Shown here: one piece after another, positions 1-8,484 of the stretch
Layout of the letters: each line of letters opens with the position of its first letter
How positions within the stretch are numbered: the stretch's first letter is position 1
Assembly: GCA_002410325.1 (NCBI GenBank)
Contig: DHRK01000061.1
Span: forward strand, 12,137 to 76,136
Length of the DNA: 64,000 bases
Direction of reading: 5' to 3'
From: Syntrophomonas sp. UBA5314
GTDB lineage: Bacteria > Bacillota > Syntrophomonadia > Syntrophomonadales > Syntrophomonadaceae
Notes under the pieces: generated by a model
Seen by the model: the letters and a program-made list of their open reading frames with translations, nothing else
What the model was told of the DNA's origin: nothing
Database searches by the model: none
Position numbers and translations under genes: made by a program

Positions 1-1
1 C

Positions 2-271
2 CTTCCCGAAGGGGCGCCCATACAAAAGGGTGAAGTAAAGATCGAGATGGAACCAGGCCAGCCGGGTGATGGGGAAAAACTCTTTACCACGAGTTGTATT
101 GGAACTGCCGACCTTGACCAAATCAATGCCCGAATCGCGGTGCAAAAGGAATTTGAAACGGCCGTGGAGAATAACGACCCGGCGGCTATAAAGAACGTGC
201 TTCCCAAAGCTCTGGCCGATTACCGACAGACTACCGAAGATATGTTAAAAGCGGTAGTGAACGCAAAATAG
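2..271 (+). CDS. C-terminal end of an unidentified protein, cut by window edge
   Basis: The reading frame is open from base 2 to the TAG at 269-271, giving at least 89 residues. An internal ATG at 47 exists but has no good ribosome binding site, so the gene most likely begins left of the window. The visible part is hydrophilic, Lys/Glu/Ala-rich, with one Cys and no membrane segment. It resembles a helical soluble or exported domain, but I do not recognise the family. It lies upstream of the response regulator on the same strand, with a GC-rich hairpin between them. Confidence 0.55.
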   Translation, partial: LPEGAPIQKGEVKIEMEPGQPGDGEKLFTTSCIGTADLDQINARIAVQKEFETAVENNDPAAIKNVLPKALADYRQTTEDMLKAVVNAK

Positions 272-303
272 AAAGGTTTTACCCCGGGGCCATGGGGAAA
301 AGG

Positions 304-330
304 GCCGGGGCTGGTTTCAACCGCCCCGGC
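304..330 (+). other. GC-rich hairpin between the truncated gene and the response regulator
   Basis: GCCGGGGC at 304-311 pairs perfectly with GCCCCGGC at 323-330. No T-run follows, so it is not a standard intrinsic terminator. It may be a processing or pausing element. Confidence 0.4.
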
Positions 331-362
331 TCCATGGATAAACAGGCGAAATGGGTGAGGGA

Positions 363-1043
363 ATGAAGTATCAGGTATTCCTGGTCGAAGACGATGTTAA
401 CATCAATCAAATACTCTGCACCTACCTGCGCAACCAGGATTGGCAGGTGTCTTCCTTCGCCACCGGTACCGAAGCCCGGCAGGCCCTGCCCCGGCGTCCC
501 CATTTGTGGATCCTTGATATCATGCTGCCCGGAGTGGACGGTTTCCAATTAATACGGGAAATAAAGGCTGACCACCCGGCGGTTCCGGTTATCTTCATCT
601 CAGCCCGGGATGCTGACATTGACCGTATTGTCGGGCTGGAGATGGGCAGCGATGATTATATGGCCAAACCCTTTATGCCGGAGGAACTGGTAATACGGTG
701 CCGGAAGCTGCTGCAAAGGGTTTATGAACCCGGTCCGGACCCCAAAAACGGCACATTGCACCGGTTGGGCCTTTATGCTCTAGACGAAACCGCCCGTCAA
801 GCCAGTGACGCCGAAGGGCGCATTATTGATTTAACTACTCGCGAATTCGACCTCCTGTCATTACTGGCCCGCCATCAGGGGCAGCCTTTGGAACGGGAAC
901 AGATTTTGAGGGCGGTGTGGGGATTGCAATACTATGGAAGTGATCGGGTGGTGGACGATATGGTGCGAAGGGTTCGTAAAAAAATGCCCGATCTGCCCTT
1001 GGAGACCATCTACGGCTATGGATACAGGTTGGTGAAGAAATGA
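363..1043 (+). CDS. OmpR/PhoB-family two-component response regulator
   Basis: This is a DNA-binding response regulator that accepts phosphate from the kinase encoded just downstream. The receiver domain occupies residues ~1-118, with the acidic pair in FLVEDD, phospho-acceptor Asp52 in ILDIMLPG, the Thr/Ser position in IFISARD and the Lys in AKPF. A winged-helix Trans_reg_C domain covers ~130-226 (LTTREFDLL, ending in YGYGYRL). The ATG at 363 is preferred over the one at 351 because the product then starts MKYQVFLVEDD, as is usual for the family, and GGTGAGG precedes it. It overlaps the kinase gene by the ATGA at 1040-1043. Its targets are unknown; the nearby bacteriocin operon is a possible one. 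Confidence 0.93.
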   Translation: MKYQVFLVEDDVNINQILCTYLRNQDWQVSSFATGTEARQALPRRPHLWILDIMLPGVDGFQLIREIKADHPAVPVIFISARDADIDRIVGLEMGSDDYMAKPFMPEELVIRCRKLLQRVYEPGPDPKNGTLHRLGLYALDETARQASDAEGRIIDLTTREFDLLSLLARHQGQPLEREQILRAVWGLQYYGSDRVVDDMVRRVRKKMPDLPLETIYGYGYRLVKK

Positions 1044-2629
1044 AAAATATACCGCTTTCAGTTCAGATTTGGGCCCTGTGCGCCGGCGTCACCCTGTGCG
1101 TATTCGGTTTGATTATGCTCTTCCTGCCCGGGATGTTGAACAGCTTTTTTACCGGTCAGGTTTACACCCTTTTGGAAGACTCGCAAAAACAGGCCCAGTT
1201 TATTCATTTTGAGTCGAACATACCGGAATACGACGGAGCGGTTATAACCGTAACCCTCCCGGCTATAAAATCAGATTCCCCTGAGTCGCCCCAGGAGCCT
1301 CCAGGCCAGTCTGGCGATCGGATAAATACACCTCCTCCGCTAGGAGAAGGACAGCAGCAGACTCCGGATAATGCCGGGAAAACGACCGGGGTTGTTTCAC
1401 TAGAGGGAGTAAGCACTTCAAGCTCAACCGACATGGGTCAGGTATCAATATCCCAACCCGCGACCTTCATAGCATTTTCATCGATAGGGCTTGGCAATGA
1501 CCCGTCAGGACTTCCCCCGGTCAGCCATATCCTTCTGCCCGATGCTCCCGATAGCGAGCTGCCATCGGCTCTGCCGGAGGCCTTTACCAGGATCGTCAGA
1601 GAACAGGCGAAAGGGCAGACTGAAGAAACCAGGCGCTACTCCCACACCGAAGGCACCAACACTCTGCTTTACGTCATTCGCAATCAGGTTCTGGACGGCA
1701 AACCGGTTCACCTGGTAAGCTACGCCTGGGCCAGCTATACCCAGGAGCTTTCGGCCAGCCTTACCAAGAAGCTTTTTGGGCTTATGGTGGCGCTTTGCCT
1801 GTTGACTTTGCTCCCGTCGCTGCTCCTGGCCCGCTTCCTGGTCAAGCCTCTGGCGCAGATCGAAGATGCGGCCAGCCGGATATCGGAACGCGACTGGGAG
1901 CAGCCTCTGGTTCTAAACCGCCGGGATGAAATCGGCCGCCTGGCCCAGGCCTTCGAACAGATGAGGCAGCGCCTGGCCAAACAGGATGAAGCCCAGCAGG
2001 CCTTTTTGCAGAATCTTTCCCACGAGCTGAAGACCCCGGCTATGGTGATAAGCAGTTACGCCCGGGCGATCCTGGACGGAATTTATCCCCGGGGGAACCT
2101 CCAGGACAGTGTGGAAGTGATCCAGAGCGAGTCGGAACGCCTGCAAAAGCGGGTGCAAAACTTCCTCTATCTCAACAAGCTAAAATACCTGGCCCTGCGG
2201 GAAACCGGGAAAGAAAGCATCCGACTGGACCTGCTCATCGAAGATGCGGTTGAACGGCTGCGCTGGCGCAGGCCGGAAATCGAGTGGGTTCTAAATCTAA
2301 AAGAAGCCTCTGTGGAAGGCGAACGCCAGCAGTGGTCGGTAGCCATGGAAAACCTGCTGGATAACCAGATGAGATATGCCCAAAGACGGGTGGAAATGAC
2401 CCTGAATGTAGAAGAGTCTTCAGATGCTTGGAAGCTGCGGGTATTCAATGACGGCCCCGCCATTGATGAAGAACTGTTGGAACAGATTTTTGATCCATAT
2501 GCCAGCGGCAAGGATGGTCAGTTTGGCCTGGGCCTGGCCATCACCCGGCAGGTTATGGATATGCACGGGGCAAAAATCAGGGCAAACAACGAAGAGCAGG
2601 GAGTGGCCTTTTGTATTGAAATGAATTAA
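1040..2629 (+). CDS. Membrane sensor histidine kinase
   Basis: The 529-residue kinase is the cognate partner of the preceding regulator. It has an N-terminal membrane segment (~8-30), a long Pro/Ser-rich extracytoplasmic sensor region (~31-235), a second membrane segment (~238-262), a HAMP linker (~263-315), a HisKA domain with phospho-acceptor His328 in LSHELKTP, and an HATPase domain with N box ENLLDN, the FNDGPAIDEE segment and the glycine-rich GQFGLGLAI. All catalytic motifs are intact. Two broken copies of this gene occur downstream (6592-6934 and 8941-9006), so this locus was once duplicated. It converges on the bacteriocin ABC gene. Confidence 0.93.
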   Translation: MKNIPLSVQIWALCAGVTLCVFGLIMLFLPGMLNSFFTGQVYTLLEDSQKQAQFIHFESNIPEYDGAVITVTLPAIKSDSPESPQEPPGQSGDRINTPPPLGEGQQQTPDNAGKTTGVVSLEGVSTSSSTDMGQVSISQPATFIAFSSIGLGNDPSGLPPVSHILLPDAPDSELPSALPEAFTRIVREQAKGQTEETRRYSHTEGTNTLLYVIRNQVLDGKPVHLVSYAWASYTQELSASLTKKLFGLMVALCLLTLLPSLLLARFLVKPLAQIEDAASRISERDWEQPLVLNRRDEIGRLAQAFEQMRQRLAKQDEAQQAFLQNLSHELKTPAMVISSYARAILDGIYPRGNLQDSVEVIQSESERLQKRVQNFLYLNKLKYLALRETGKESIRLDLLIEDAVERLRWRRPEIEWVLNLKEASVEGERQQWSVAMENLLDNQMRYAQRRVEMTLNVEESSDAWKLRVFNDGPAIDEELLEQIFDPYASGKDGQFGLGLAITRQVMDMHGAKIRANNEEQGVAFCIEMN

Positions 2630-2707
2630 AATTAGCCGTCTCCCCTGACTGAGAATTCGAACAAAATAGATTATAGTCCGGTTTATGCTGGAACGTTAGT
2701 AATTACA

Positions 2708-3391
2708 TCATATAACCAGGGATTGGGGAGTGTCTAAACCAATCGTTTTACTGTGAAGTTCAATTGTTCTATCACATAAGCCAGCGACATCTATATCATG
2801 GGTTACGATTATGATGGTCCTGCCTGATAGGTTTAGTTCCTTTAGAATACGCATGATTTCATCCCGGTTTTCGTCATCCAGAGATCCGGTTGGTTCATCT
2901 GCCAGAATTAGCTCACTGGGTTTTAGCAGTATTCTGGCTATAGCCACCCTTTGCTGTTCTCCCCCGGAAAGTTCGTAGATTTTTTGTTTTAGCGGTATAT
3001 CCAATCTGACCTTTTCCAGTGCGGTTTGTTTCATCGCCTTCTTTTCTTTGCGGCTCTTTTTGGCATAAATCAGCGGGATTTCCAGATTGTAATCCACATT
3101 GGCGTCATCAATCAGTGCACAGTTTTGAAATAGGTAAGCGAGACGGGTGCGAAGGAGTAGATTTGCAGCCCGGGAGCCAATCCGTGGAGCGGTTTGACCA
3201 AACAGCCTGACCTCTCCGCCGCTGGGTTTTTCCAGTAACCCCATAATGTTAAGGATGGTGGTTTTACCAGCTCCGCTTTTTCCTGTGATAGCCACCATTT
3301 CTCCTTCCCCTACGGACAGGTTCATGTTATCTAATACTACATGGTATCCATAATTTTTCCTGACACCAACCAGTTCGCATATGTTGCACAT
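2708..3391 (-). CDS. ABC transporter ATPase, lactococcin-972-type bacteriocin export group
   Basis: The 227-residue ATP-binding subunit has Walker A GKSGAGKTT, signature LSGGEQQRVAIAR, Walker B LILADEPTGSLD and H-loop VTHD. It belongs to the MacB/LolD-like class that serves FtsX-type or DUF1430 permeases. It lies 5 bp after the stop of the DUF1430-like membrane gene, and a GGGAGGGG Shine-Dalgarno sits across that junction. The gene order peptide / DUF1430 membrane protein / ATPase is the known layout of lactococcin-972-group loci, where the ATPase is believed to drive peptide export or self-protection. The role here is inferred from context. Confidence 0.85.
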   Translation of the reverse strand: MCNICELVGVRKNYGYHVVLDNMNLSVGEGEMVAITGKSGAGKTTILNIMGLLEKPSGGEVRLFGQTAPRIGSRAANLLLRTRLAYLFQNCALIDDANVDYNLEIPLIYAKKSRKEKKAMKQTALEKVRLDIPLKQKIYELSGGEQQRVAIARILLKPSELILADEPTGSLDDENRDEIMRILKELNLSGRTIIIVTHDIDVAGLCDRTIELHSKTIGLDTPQSLVI

Positions 3392-3396
3392 CCTAT

Positions 3397-5652
3397 TTAC
3401 GCCCCTCCCTTTAATACTTTCACTTTATTTTTATGTTCGATAATCCTTAAGGCGAAAACTGTGGCTGCCAGTTCAAATGTTATCAACCCGGCTGCTACTC
3501 CGATCAAATAAGGATTAAATGTCCTATCAATAATAATGAAGGCTAAAATTTGCAGTGCCCATAGTCCCCCAAATAAAAAGAAATATTCTTGGTAGGACCT
3601 TCCGAAAGAAAACCCAAATAGACGCCGTACGATAAAACGGTGCTGATACTTGTTGAAAAAAATGCTCAGGTTTTGTATCGTTAGCACCAAAAAGGCAATA
3701 AAAAGACCAATACTGATAAATATATACTCCCTGACGACCCTTGAAAATTTATATATCTCCATAAATATATTTTGGTTTACAGTAACCAGGTGTTCGAGAT
3801 TATCATCTAAATGGAGCCTTTTTAATTCCGGCTCAAGTGTTTTGTAGGTAGACAGGGAATCTCGATCCAGGAGGCTGATCTTCAAAGGGTCGCTGGCCCC
3901 GCCGCCCAGAATCAGATTGCGCTCTAAAAGAACGCTATTTTGCTCAGTCATTACTTGAATGATCGGGTCAACAATCATATTATGTTCGGCGGGGAAAACG
4001 TCGGGGTTAAAGCTAAATACCTGCTGTTCGTTAGACAACCAGATAATCCTTATCGGTTGATTGCGGATCTTGTCCGGAACAGGCCGTTTAAAATAGTGTT
4101 CTTCGGATTCATACCATCCTGGGGTATAATCATAGCCGTATTTCCCACCCTTTCTCTCCCGTTGGTAAAAGCTTAAGATTTCATTTTCCATCGAACTATA
4201 TTTCTCTGGCACCAGTAAAATCCAGTCGCTGGTTTCCTCGGAAACCTGAATCGGTTGCTGCTGGAAATCATATACGGTGAACTTTCGCAGGTAATTAGGG
4301 TTAACTTTGATCGAACGAATCCCGGTAAAATCCTTATTTGCAATAAGAACTTGTTCTTCGTACATACGCGCGTCGATGAGAATAGAGCCCATCCTGTTTA
4401 AGATGGGGTAGAGCTCACTTCTTATAGCCGTCTGGGTAGTCCCGCATCCCTTTATTAAATCTTCCCGGTCATATCCTATTTTGAAAGGGTAAAAGATACC
4501 GTAATCTTTGCTCTGCTCCCAGTTTTGAAGGTTGCTCTGTTTCATACTAAATTCAACATACTTATTTATAATAACAAAAGCGACCAAAACCAGCGTTATT
4601 GCACAAACAGCCTTAATTATAGTGTTTAAAGCAAATATACCGGTGGTGTCTTTGCGGCTTTTTACAGCATCACTGACCCTTATTCGTGAGATGTACAGGT
4701 AGGCTGCAGTTGAAAGGATGATAATGATAAGGTAGGTCGTCATTTGACTTGTCAGGGCGCTCCCCACAAACTCGGTACTGGTATCGGTAATAAGTAGTGC
4801 CACTGCTATTGCCAGTGATGTAGAAACGATGAACAGGATGGCGATTATCCTGCCGATTATCATGAACCATAAGCGCAGGTTGGAGATGCCGTGCAGCTTG
4901 ATAATGCCGATTTTTTTAGATTCATTGAAGACATGATATATGAGCAGAAGCAATATTACGAGAAAAATTACATGATTGATATAGCGCAGGTAGTTAAGCA
5001 AGGACCCCGCATTCACCGCGCTTGAACCGGATTCGTTTTTTATAAAGTTTTGGCCCGTCAAGGGGTGATCAAGGTAATCTCTATATTTTTCATTAAACTT
5101 GGCGGCAATATGTTGAAGAAATGCATTAAAGGCGGCATCATCAGTTGTTTCAGCATAATAAACGCCTTCGGTGGGAAATTGGTCATAAGAGCGTTTTAGG
5201 GGTTTGATGGAAATCAGGTTGTTGCCGCCGAAGTCCTTAATGCGGCCAATCTGGTTCTTATCACCAGTATTCTTTGAACTTATATAAAAGTTGTCCTGCT
5301 GAGAATCATCGGCTGTAAACCAGCGGCCGCCGGCCAGGCGAAAACGATCAAAAAAACTGGTTTTACCAGTGAGAAGAACATATTTTAGTATTTCCATTTG
5401 ACCATCAGCTTGAAAGTGAATGTTGCTCCTAAAAATGTTTGCCCCGGCTTCATAGGCCGATTGATATAAAAGCGGATATATTTCCTCAGGATCTGCAAAA
5501 AGAAGATCGTTGGGTATCATAAATGGCCGGGCGGTTACATTTTCTGCTTGTTCGATTGCTTCTAATTCTGACATGTCTTTATCGTGATAGGCTGCAACAA
5601 AAGATAATATTGAAACCAGACAAATTAATGAGTACAAGGTCCTTTTTATCAT
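3397..5652 (-). CDS. DUF1430-like bacteriocin-associated integral membrane protein
   Basis: A 751-residue multi-pass protein starting MIKRTLYSLICLVSI. The ATG at 5652 is chosen because GGGGAG sits 6-7 bases upstream; the longer reading frame to 5673 lacks a site. Layout: an N-terminal membrane segment, an extracytoplasmic region (~25-210), a block of four membrane segments (~220-355), a second extracytoplasmic region (~380-625) and a C-terminal block of four segments (~640-745). This duplicated FtsX-like architecture matches the bacteriocin-associated integral membrane (putative immunity) proteins of lactococcin-972 loci. It is presumably the permease partner of the downstream ATPase. Family assignment rests on architecture and context. 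Confidence 0.75.
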   Translation of the reverse strand: MIKRTLYSLICLVSILSFVAAYHDKDMSELEAIEQAENVTARPFMIPNDLLFADPEEIYPLLYQSAYEAGANIFRSNIHFQADGQMEILKYVLLTGKTSFFDRFRLAGGRWFTADDSQQDNFYISSKNTGDKNQIGRIKDFGGNNLISIKPLKRSYDQFPTEGVYYAETTDDAAFNAFLQHIAAKFNEKYRDYLDHPLTGQNFIKNESGSSAVNAGSLLNYLRYINHVIFLVILLLLIYHVFNESKKIGIIKLHGISNLRLWFMIIGRIIAILFIVSTSLAIAVALLITDTSTEFVGSALTSQMTTYLIIIILSTAAYLYISRIRVSDAVKSRKDTTGIFALNTIIKAVCAITLVLVAFVIINKYVEFSMKQSNLQNWEQSKDYGIFYPFKIGYDREDLIKGCGTTQTAIRSELYPILNRMGSILIDARMYEEQVLIANKDFTGIRSIKVNPNYLRKFTVYDFQQQPIQVSEETSDWILLVPEKYSSMENEILSFYQRERKGGKYGYDYTPGWYESEEHYFKRPVPDKIRNQPIRIIWLSNEQQVFSFNPDVFPAEHNMIVDPIIQVMTEQNSVLLERNLILGGGASDPLKISLLDRDSLSTYKTLEPELKRLHLDDNLEHLVTVNQNIFMEIYKFSRVVREYIFISIGLFIAFLVLTIQNLSIFFNKYQHRFIVRRLFGFSFGRSYQEYFFLFGGLWALQILAFIIIDRTFNPYLIGVAAGLITFELAATVFALRIIEHKNKVKVLKGGA

Positions 5653-5703
5653 ATTCTTCTCCCCAAAACCCAATCGAACGGCTTCCGCAATATTTATAGA
5701 TAC

Positions 5704-5731
5704 CGCCTGCCGCTATAAAAAACGGCGGGCG
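5704..5731 (-). terminator. Stem-loop between the bacteriocin gene and the transporter genes
   Basis: GCCTGCCG (5705-5712) pairs with CGGCGGGC (5723-5730) with one G-U pair, around an A/T loop. Its place directly after the peptide gene suggests a partial terminator or RNA-stabilising hairpin that would give more peptide mRNA than transporter mRNA. There is no long U-run after the stem. Confidence 0.5.
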
Positions 5732-5747
5732 ATACCAGATTCATTGT

Positions 5748-6128
5748 TTAATCTAGTCCCCAGTATACGGACGAAGTAGTTGTAATTAATCCAGTCAAAT
5801 GTGATGGAGCTAGGCTATAAGGTGGATGTATTCCACTGTGATCAGATTCTGCCCCGATGAAAGTAGTTGCGTGATGATTCCTAGATGGATGATTATAGTT
5901 TGACCATACATATTTGATGATAGTGCTTAGTGGGTACCAACCATAATCCCATTTACCTCCGCCAACATCAACTACTGTCATAGGAGTTACCTGCGAGTTG
6001 CTAAGCATTAATGAACCACCTGTTGGAATTTTATCAACCGCAGCTATTGAAGGGATGCAAAATGACAAAGAAAGCATTGCGCCCAACACAAGAGCGCATA
6101 TAACACGTTTTTTTAACATAGATTTCAC
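5748..6128 (-). CDS. Lactococcin-972-family secreted bacteriocin precursor
   Basis: A 126-residue precursor with a clear Sec signal peptide: Lys/Arg-rich start, a hydrophobic core of about 18 residues, and a likely cut after PSIAA near residue 30. The mature part carries the family pattern: GGGKWDYGW, then VWSNYNHPSRNHHAT, with a Ser/Thr-rich tail ending in YWGLD. Lactococcin 972 is a Sec-exported peptide that acts on septum formation through lipid II; whether this one does is not known. The start is GTG at 6128 (AAAGGA upstream); ATG at 6119 is the alternative. It heads the operon with the DUF1430 and ATPase genes. Confidence 0.75.
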   Translation of the reverse strand: MKSMLKKRVICALVLGAMLSLSFCIPSIAAVDKIPTGGSLMLSNSQVTPMTVVDVGGGKWDYGWYPLSTIIKYVWSNYNHPSRNHHATTFIGAESDHSGIHPPYSLAPSHLTGLITTTSSVYWGLD

Positions 6129-6591
6129 TTTCCTTTCTAACGGTCTTATCGTCTTTATATTGACAACAACAGCTTGATGGGTTAAAAGTTAAATAATGGT
6201 GGTTTTGATTAGGATGTTTAAGGGCTGGGGGATCAACCTAAGGCCTTGTTTCCTATCGGGCCACTATTGCTTTGCGCCCAATAGGCGGTTCTCGTTGCTT
6301 TGGCGAAACATTATTCACAGCCTTACCTCCTTTCAGTAATAAACTAGCATAAAAAGTAAAAAACACAAATAGATGGTAATATTTATAATAAAATACGATT
6401 CCCAAAATGTCAAAATAGTGGAAATATATATAAAATATGTTGCCATGCCCGGTATATTGACATTTTCGTAGCCGAGAAGAGTTTGAGGGATGCACCAAAT
6501 ACCCGAAATCGGGCTTGAACGGTTGTCTTTGTGACATGAAATTATTAGTCTGGAGTCATAGAGCAGGGACAACAATAACCGTCTCCACTGA
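6129..6591. other. AT-rich intergenic region upstream of the bacteriocin gene
   Basis: About 460 bases without a convincing gene. It must contain the bacteriocin promoter on the minus strand, but I cannot fix a clear -35/-10 pair. The segment 6514-6540 is repeated near 9376 (see repeat entry). The right end abuts a decayed kinase copy. Confidence 0.5.
6514..6540. repeat. Duplicated 27-bp segment, copy 1
   Basis: The segment starting CTTGAACGGTTG matches 9376-9402 at about 23 of 27 positions and lies a similar short distance from TCTGGAG in both places. On the minus strand both read as a peptide start like MSQ(R/T)QPFK, so they could be remnants of the same lost gene. Each sits next to debris of the kinase gene. 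Confidence 0.5.
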
Positions 6592-6934
6592 ATGCCGCTT
6601 TCAGTTCAGATTTGGGGTCCTGTGCGCCAGCAGTGGTCGGTGGCCATGGAAAACCTGCTGGATAACCAGATGAGATATGCCCAAAGCCGGGTGGAAGTGG
6701 CTCTGAATTACAAGGAGGAGCCGTCAGCCTGCCTCGAAGTGCGGGTATACAATGACGGCCCGGCTATTGACGAAGATTCTGCTGGAAAAGATTTTCGATC
6801 CCTACGCCAGCGGCAAGGACGGCCAATTTGGCCTGGGTCTGGCCATCACCCGGCAGGTTATGGATATGCACGGAGCCAGAATCAGGGCAAGTAACGAAGA
6901 GCGGGGAGTGGCCTTTTACATTGAAATGAATTAA
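6592..6934 (+). pseudogene. Decayed histidine-kinase copy with 1.24-kb internal deletion and frameshift
   Basis: The first 35 or so bases match the kinase at 1051-1084 (ccgctttcag... to tgtgcgcc). The sequence then jumps to the match with 2324 onward (cgccagcagtgg...). The junction lies in a shared CGCC, which is typical of short-homology deletion. The ATPase-domain part keeps ENLLDNQMRYAQ and NDGPAIDE, then a one-base insertion near 6776-6780 moves the GQFGLGLAI and DMHGA region into another frame, which runs to the stop at 6934. It cannot make a kinase. Confidence 0.9.
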
Positions 6935-6950
6935 AGGGGCCGGCGGGAAA

Positions 6951-6978
6951 GGGACAAAAGGAACGGGCCCCGCTGGCC
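6951..6978 (+). repeat. Dispersed repeat of the gggacaaaag-gaac-ccccgctgg type, copy 1
   Basis: The sequence gggacaaaaggaac followed by ccccgctggcc directly follows kinase relic 2. Related copies lie at 7623-7653 and 9021-9050, and a short piece lies at 27698-27712. The consensus resembles the GGGGACAAAAGAACCGTCCCC repeats common in related Clostridia genomes (recollection, not checked). Confidence 0.55.
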
Positions 6979-7052
6979 AATTTATTTGGGCAAATTACCC
7001 AATTCGTTTACTTTAACAAACTCCCGGATTACGTCGCGAAACAAACCAATGC

Positions 7053-7535
7053 CTATCTGATTTCTTCTTCGGTAGGCCCGCCACTAATCTCCAGACTATA
7101 TAGATATGACCAATTATCATTCTTCATACCCCAGGCAGCATATGATGGCCCGTCGTTTCTGACTTTAGTAGTATAAACAAGCCACATTCCCGGTGATGGC
7201 ATCTCTTCAGTAATCCAGTCAGGTCCTCGTGACAGAGTGGGCCCAAGTGGCGAAGGTGGCGTTTGCCTAAGCAATTCTAACGTTATTGATGAATTAGAGC
7301 CCGGAAGTATATTAATAAAGATAAAGTCGTTGCCGGTGGAATTTTCGCTCATTGCCCAACCTTTTGGATATATAATTGAAAGACCGTCATTTAAAGTAAA
7401 TCCATTAAACTTAATTTTATCGATTTGCGGTTTAGGATTTTCCGAGTTATATTGAGGAGGCGGATTGCCATAGCAACCCGCTCCTAAAATAATAATGGTT
7501 ATTAATAATGATACAAGAAAAATTTTTCGAAGCAT
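7053..7535 (-). CDS. Small predicted lipoprotein
   Basis: A 160-residue protein with a lipoprotein signal: a hydrophobic stretch from about residue 6 to 19, then lipobox LGAGC. The remainder is a soluble domain with a YPKGWAMSE segment and several beta-strand-like stretches, resembling the PsbP/DUF1795-like fold seen in small Gram-positive lipoproteins; that resemblance is weak. No strong Shine-Dalgarno precedes the ATG at 7535. It is an orphan between kinase debris and a repeat copy, so its operon partners are gone or absent. Function not recognised. Confidence 0.7.
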   Translation of the reverse strand: MLRKIFLVSLLITIIILGAGCYGNPPPQYNSENPKPQIDKIKFNGFTLNDGLSIIYPKGWAMSENSTGNDFIFINILPGSNSSITLELLRQTPPSPLGPTLSRGPDWITEEMPSPGMWLVYTTKVRNDGPSYAAWGMKNDNWSYLYSLEISGGPTEEEIR

Positions 7536-7622
7536 AATTTAAACCGCTAACAGTACCCCACGTCCACTACCAATATCATCCGAAGTATTCGACGTTCCTT
7601 TATTATCATACCACCATTTAGA

Positions 7623-7653
7623 AGGACAAAAAGAAGAAGCGTCCCCGCTGGCC
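7623..7653 (+). repeat. Dispersed repeat, copy 2
   Basis: The sequence aggacaaaaagaag followed by gtccccgctggcc matches the copy at 6951 with small differences. The surrounding 7536-7757 has no gene. Confidence 0.5.
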
Positions 7654-7757
7654 CAATAACAAGCAGAATATAATGCGGCCGGCACGATGTCCCAAAACCT
7701 GAGCAGAAGGCTCAGGCGCAGGGCGGGTATGTGACAACTTCCGGAGGAAATTCCTCT

Positions 7758-8267
7758 TCACCCAGATTTCTTGGCCTGTTTACGTGCTATCATATACAGC
7801 AAACATGTAACCCACAGGCTACATCTTGTTGTTTTCGATGAACCGGTGAGCTTATTTTCTGCCAGGTCAAGCCCGTCTTCCAGTAACGCATCATGCATAG
7901 GACCAATAAGTAAGTGCCAAAACATCCAGTCTTTAAAACTGCACTCTCCTTCAACTATATGGCGAAGAAACACATGATCCCGCCGAGGCACTACTTCAAA
8001 ATAGTGCCGTCCGTCAAAAGCTGCTAAAGCCCCGTCCTGGTCAAATTGAAACACTACCCGCTTTCCCGGTACATATTCAACCACTGTATATTTAATGAAT
8101 GAGTGTCCGCCACTAGCCCCCTGGTATAAGCCCTTATCCAACTCCAGCGGAGGCCATTTACCAACCGGCCATAGTATGTTGGAAGGACTCGCCAGGCTAT
8201 CGATGGCCTGACCTACATGCTCCGGAGGCAGCTTAAACAGCCTTTCGTGAATATTAAGAACCTTCAT
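7758..8267 (-). CDS. SRPBCC-fold protein (polyketide cyclase / dehydrase-like)
   Basis: A 169-residue soluble protein with the features of an SRPBCC/START-like domain: N-terminal helix-strand, then GHSFIKYTVVEYVPGKRVVFQF, GRHYFEVVPRRDHVFLRH and a long C-terminal amphipathic helix. These domains bind hydrophobic ligands. The start ATG at 8267 has GGGGAGGA 8 bases upstream. The last ~20 residues are Lys/Cys-rich and may be a non-homologous extension. It is divergent from an HxlR regulator, which suggests local control. The ligand is unknown. Confidence 0.7.
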   Translation of the reverse strand: MKVLNIHERLFKLPPEHVGQAIDSLASPSNILWPVGKWPPLELDKGLYQGASGGHSFIKYTVVEYVPGKRVVFQFDQDGALAAFDGRHYFEVVPRRDHVFLRHIVEGECSFKDWMFWHLLIGPMHDALLEDGLDLAENKLTGSSKTTRCSLWVTCLLYMIARKQAKKSG

Positions 8268-8438
8268 TATTGATTCCTCCCCAAAATAAAATTGACGATT
8301 TCCAAGTGAAATTCAAATTTTCATAAACACCAAAAAACATTCCCATATCCAGTCTTTTGTTCCGAATATAGATTAATATTGAAATGACTAATATAATGAT
8401 AATTGCAGTGATTACAATGGTAAATTACGCACTTTTTT

Positions 8439-8451
8439 ATGACATAGTCAT
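8439..8451. promoter_or_regulatory. Palindrome in the SRPBCC/HxlR divergent promoter region
   Basis: ATGAC-ATA-GTCAT is a perfect 5-bp-arm dyad, 34 bases before the HxlR start codon. It is a candidate operator for the HxlR regulator. Only position and symmetry support it. Confidence 0.4.
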
Positions 8452-8484
8452 ATTAAAATGACCTTGACAAGGAGGACTACTCTG

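Noticed and set aside
304..330. Intrinsic terminator after the truncated first gene
   Set aside because: The stem is perfect but no T-run follows on either strand, so it is listed only as a hairpin.
6253..6537. 94-residue minus-strand reading frame
   Set aside because: Only the first ~15 residues look gene-like and are repeated near 9376; the rest is AT-rich low-complexity translation. Treated as debris, not a gene.
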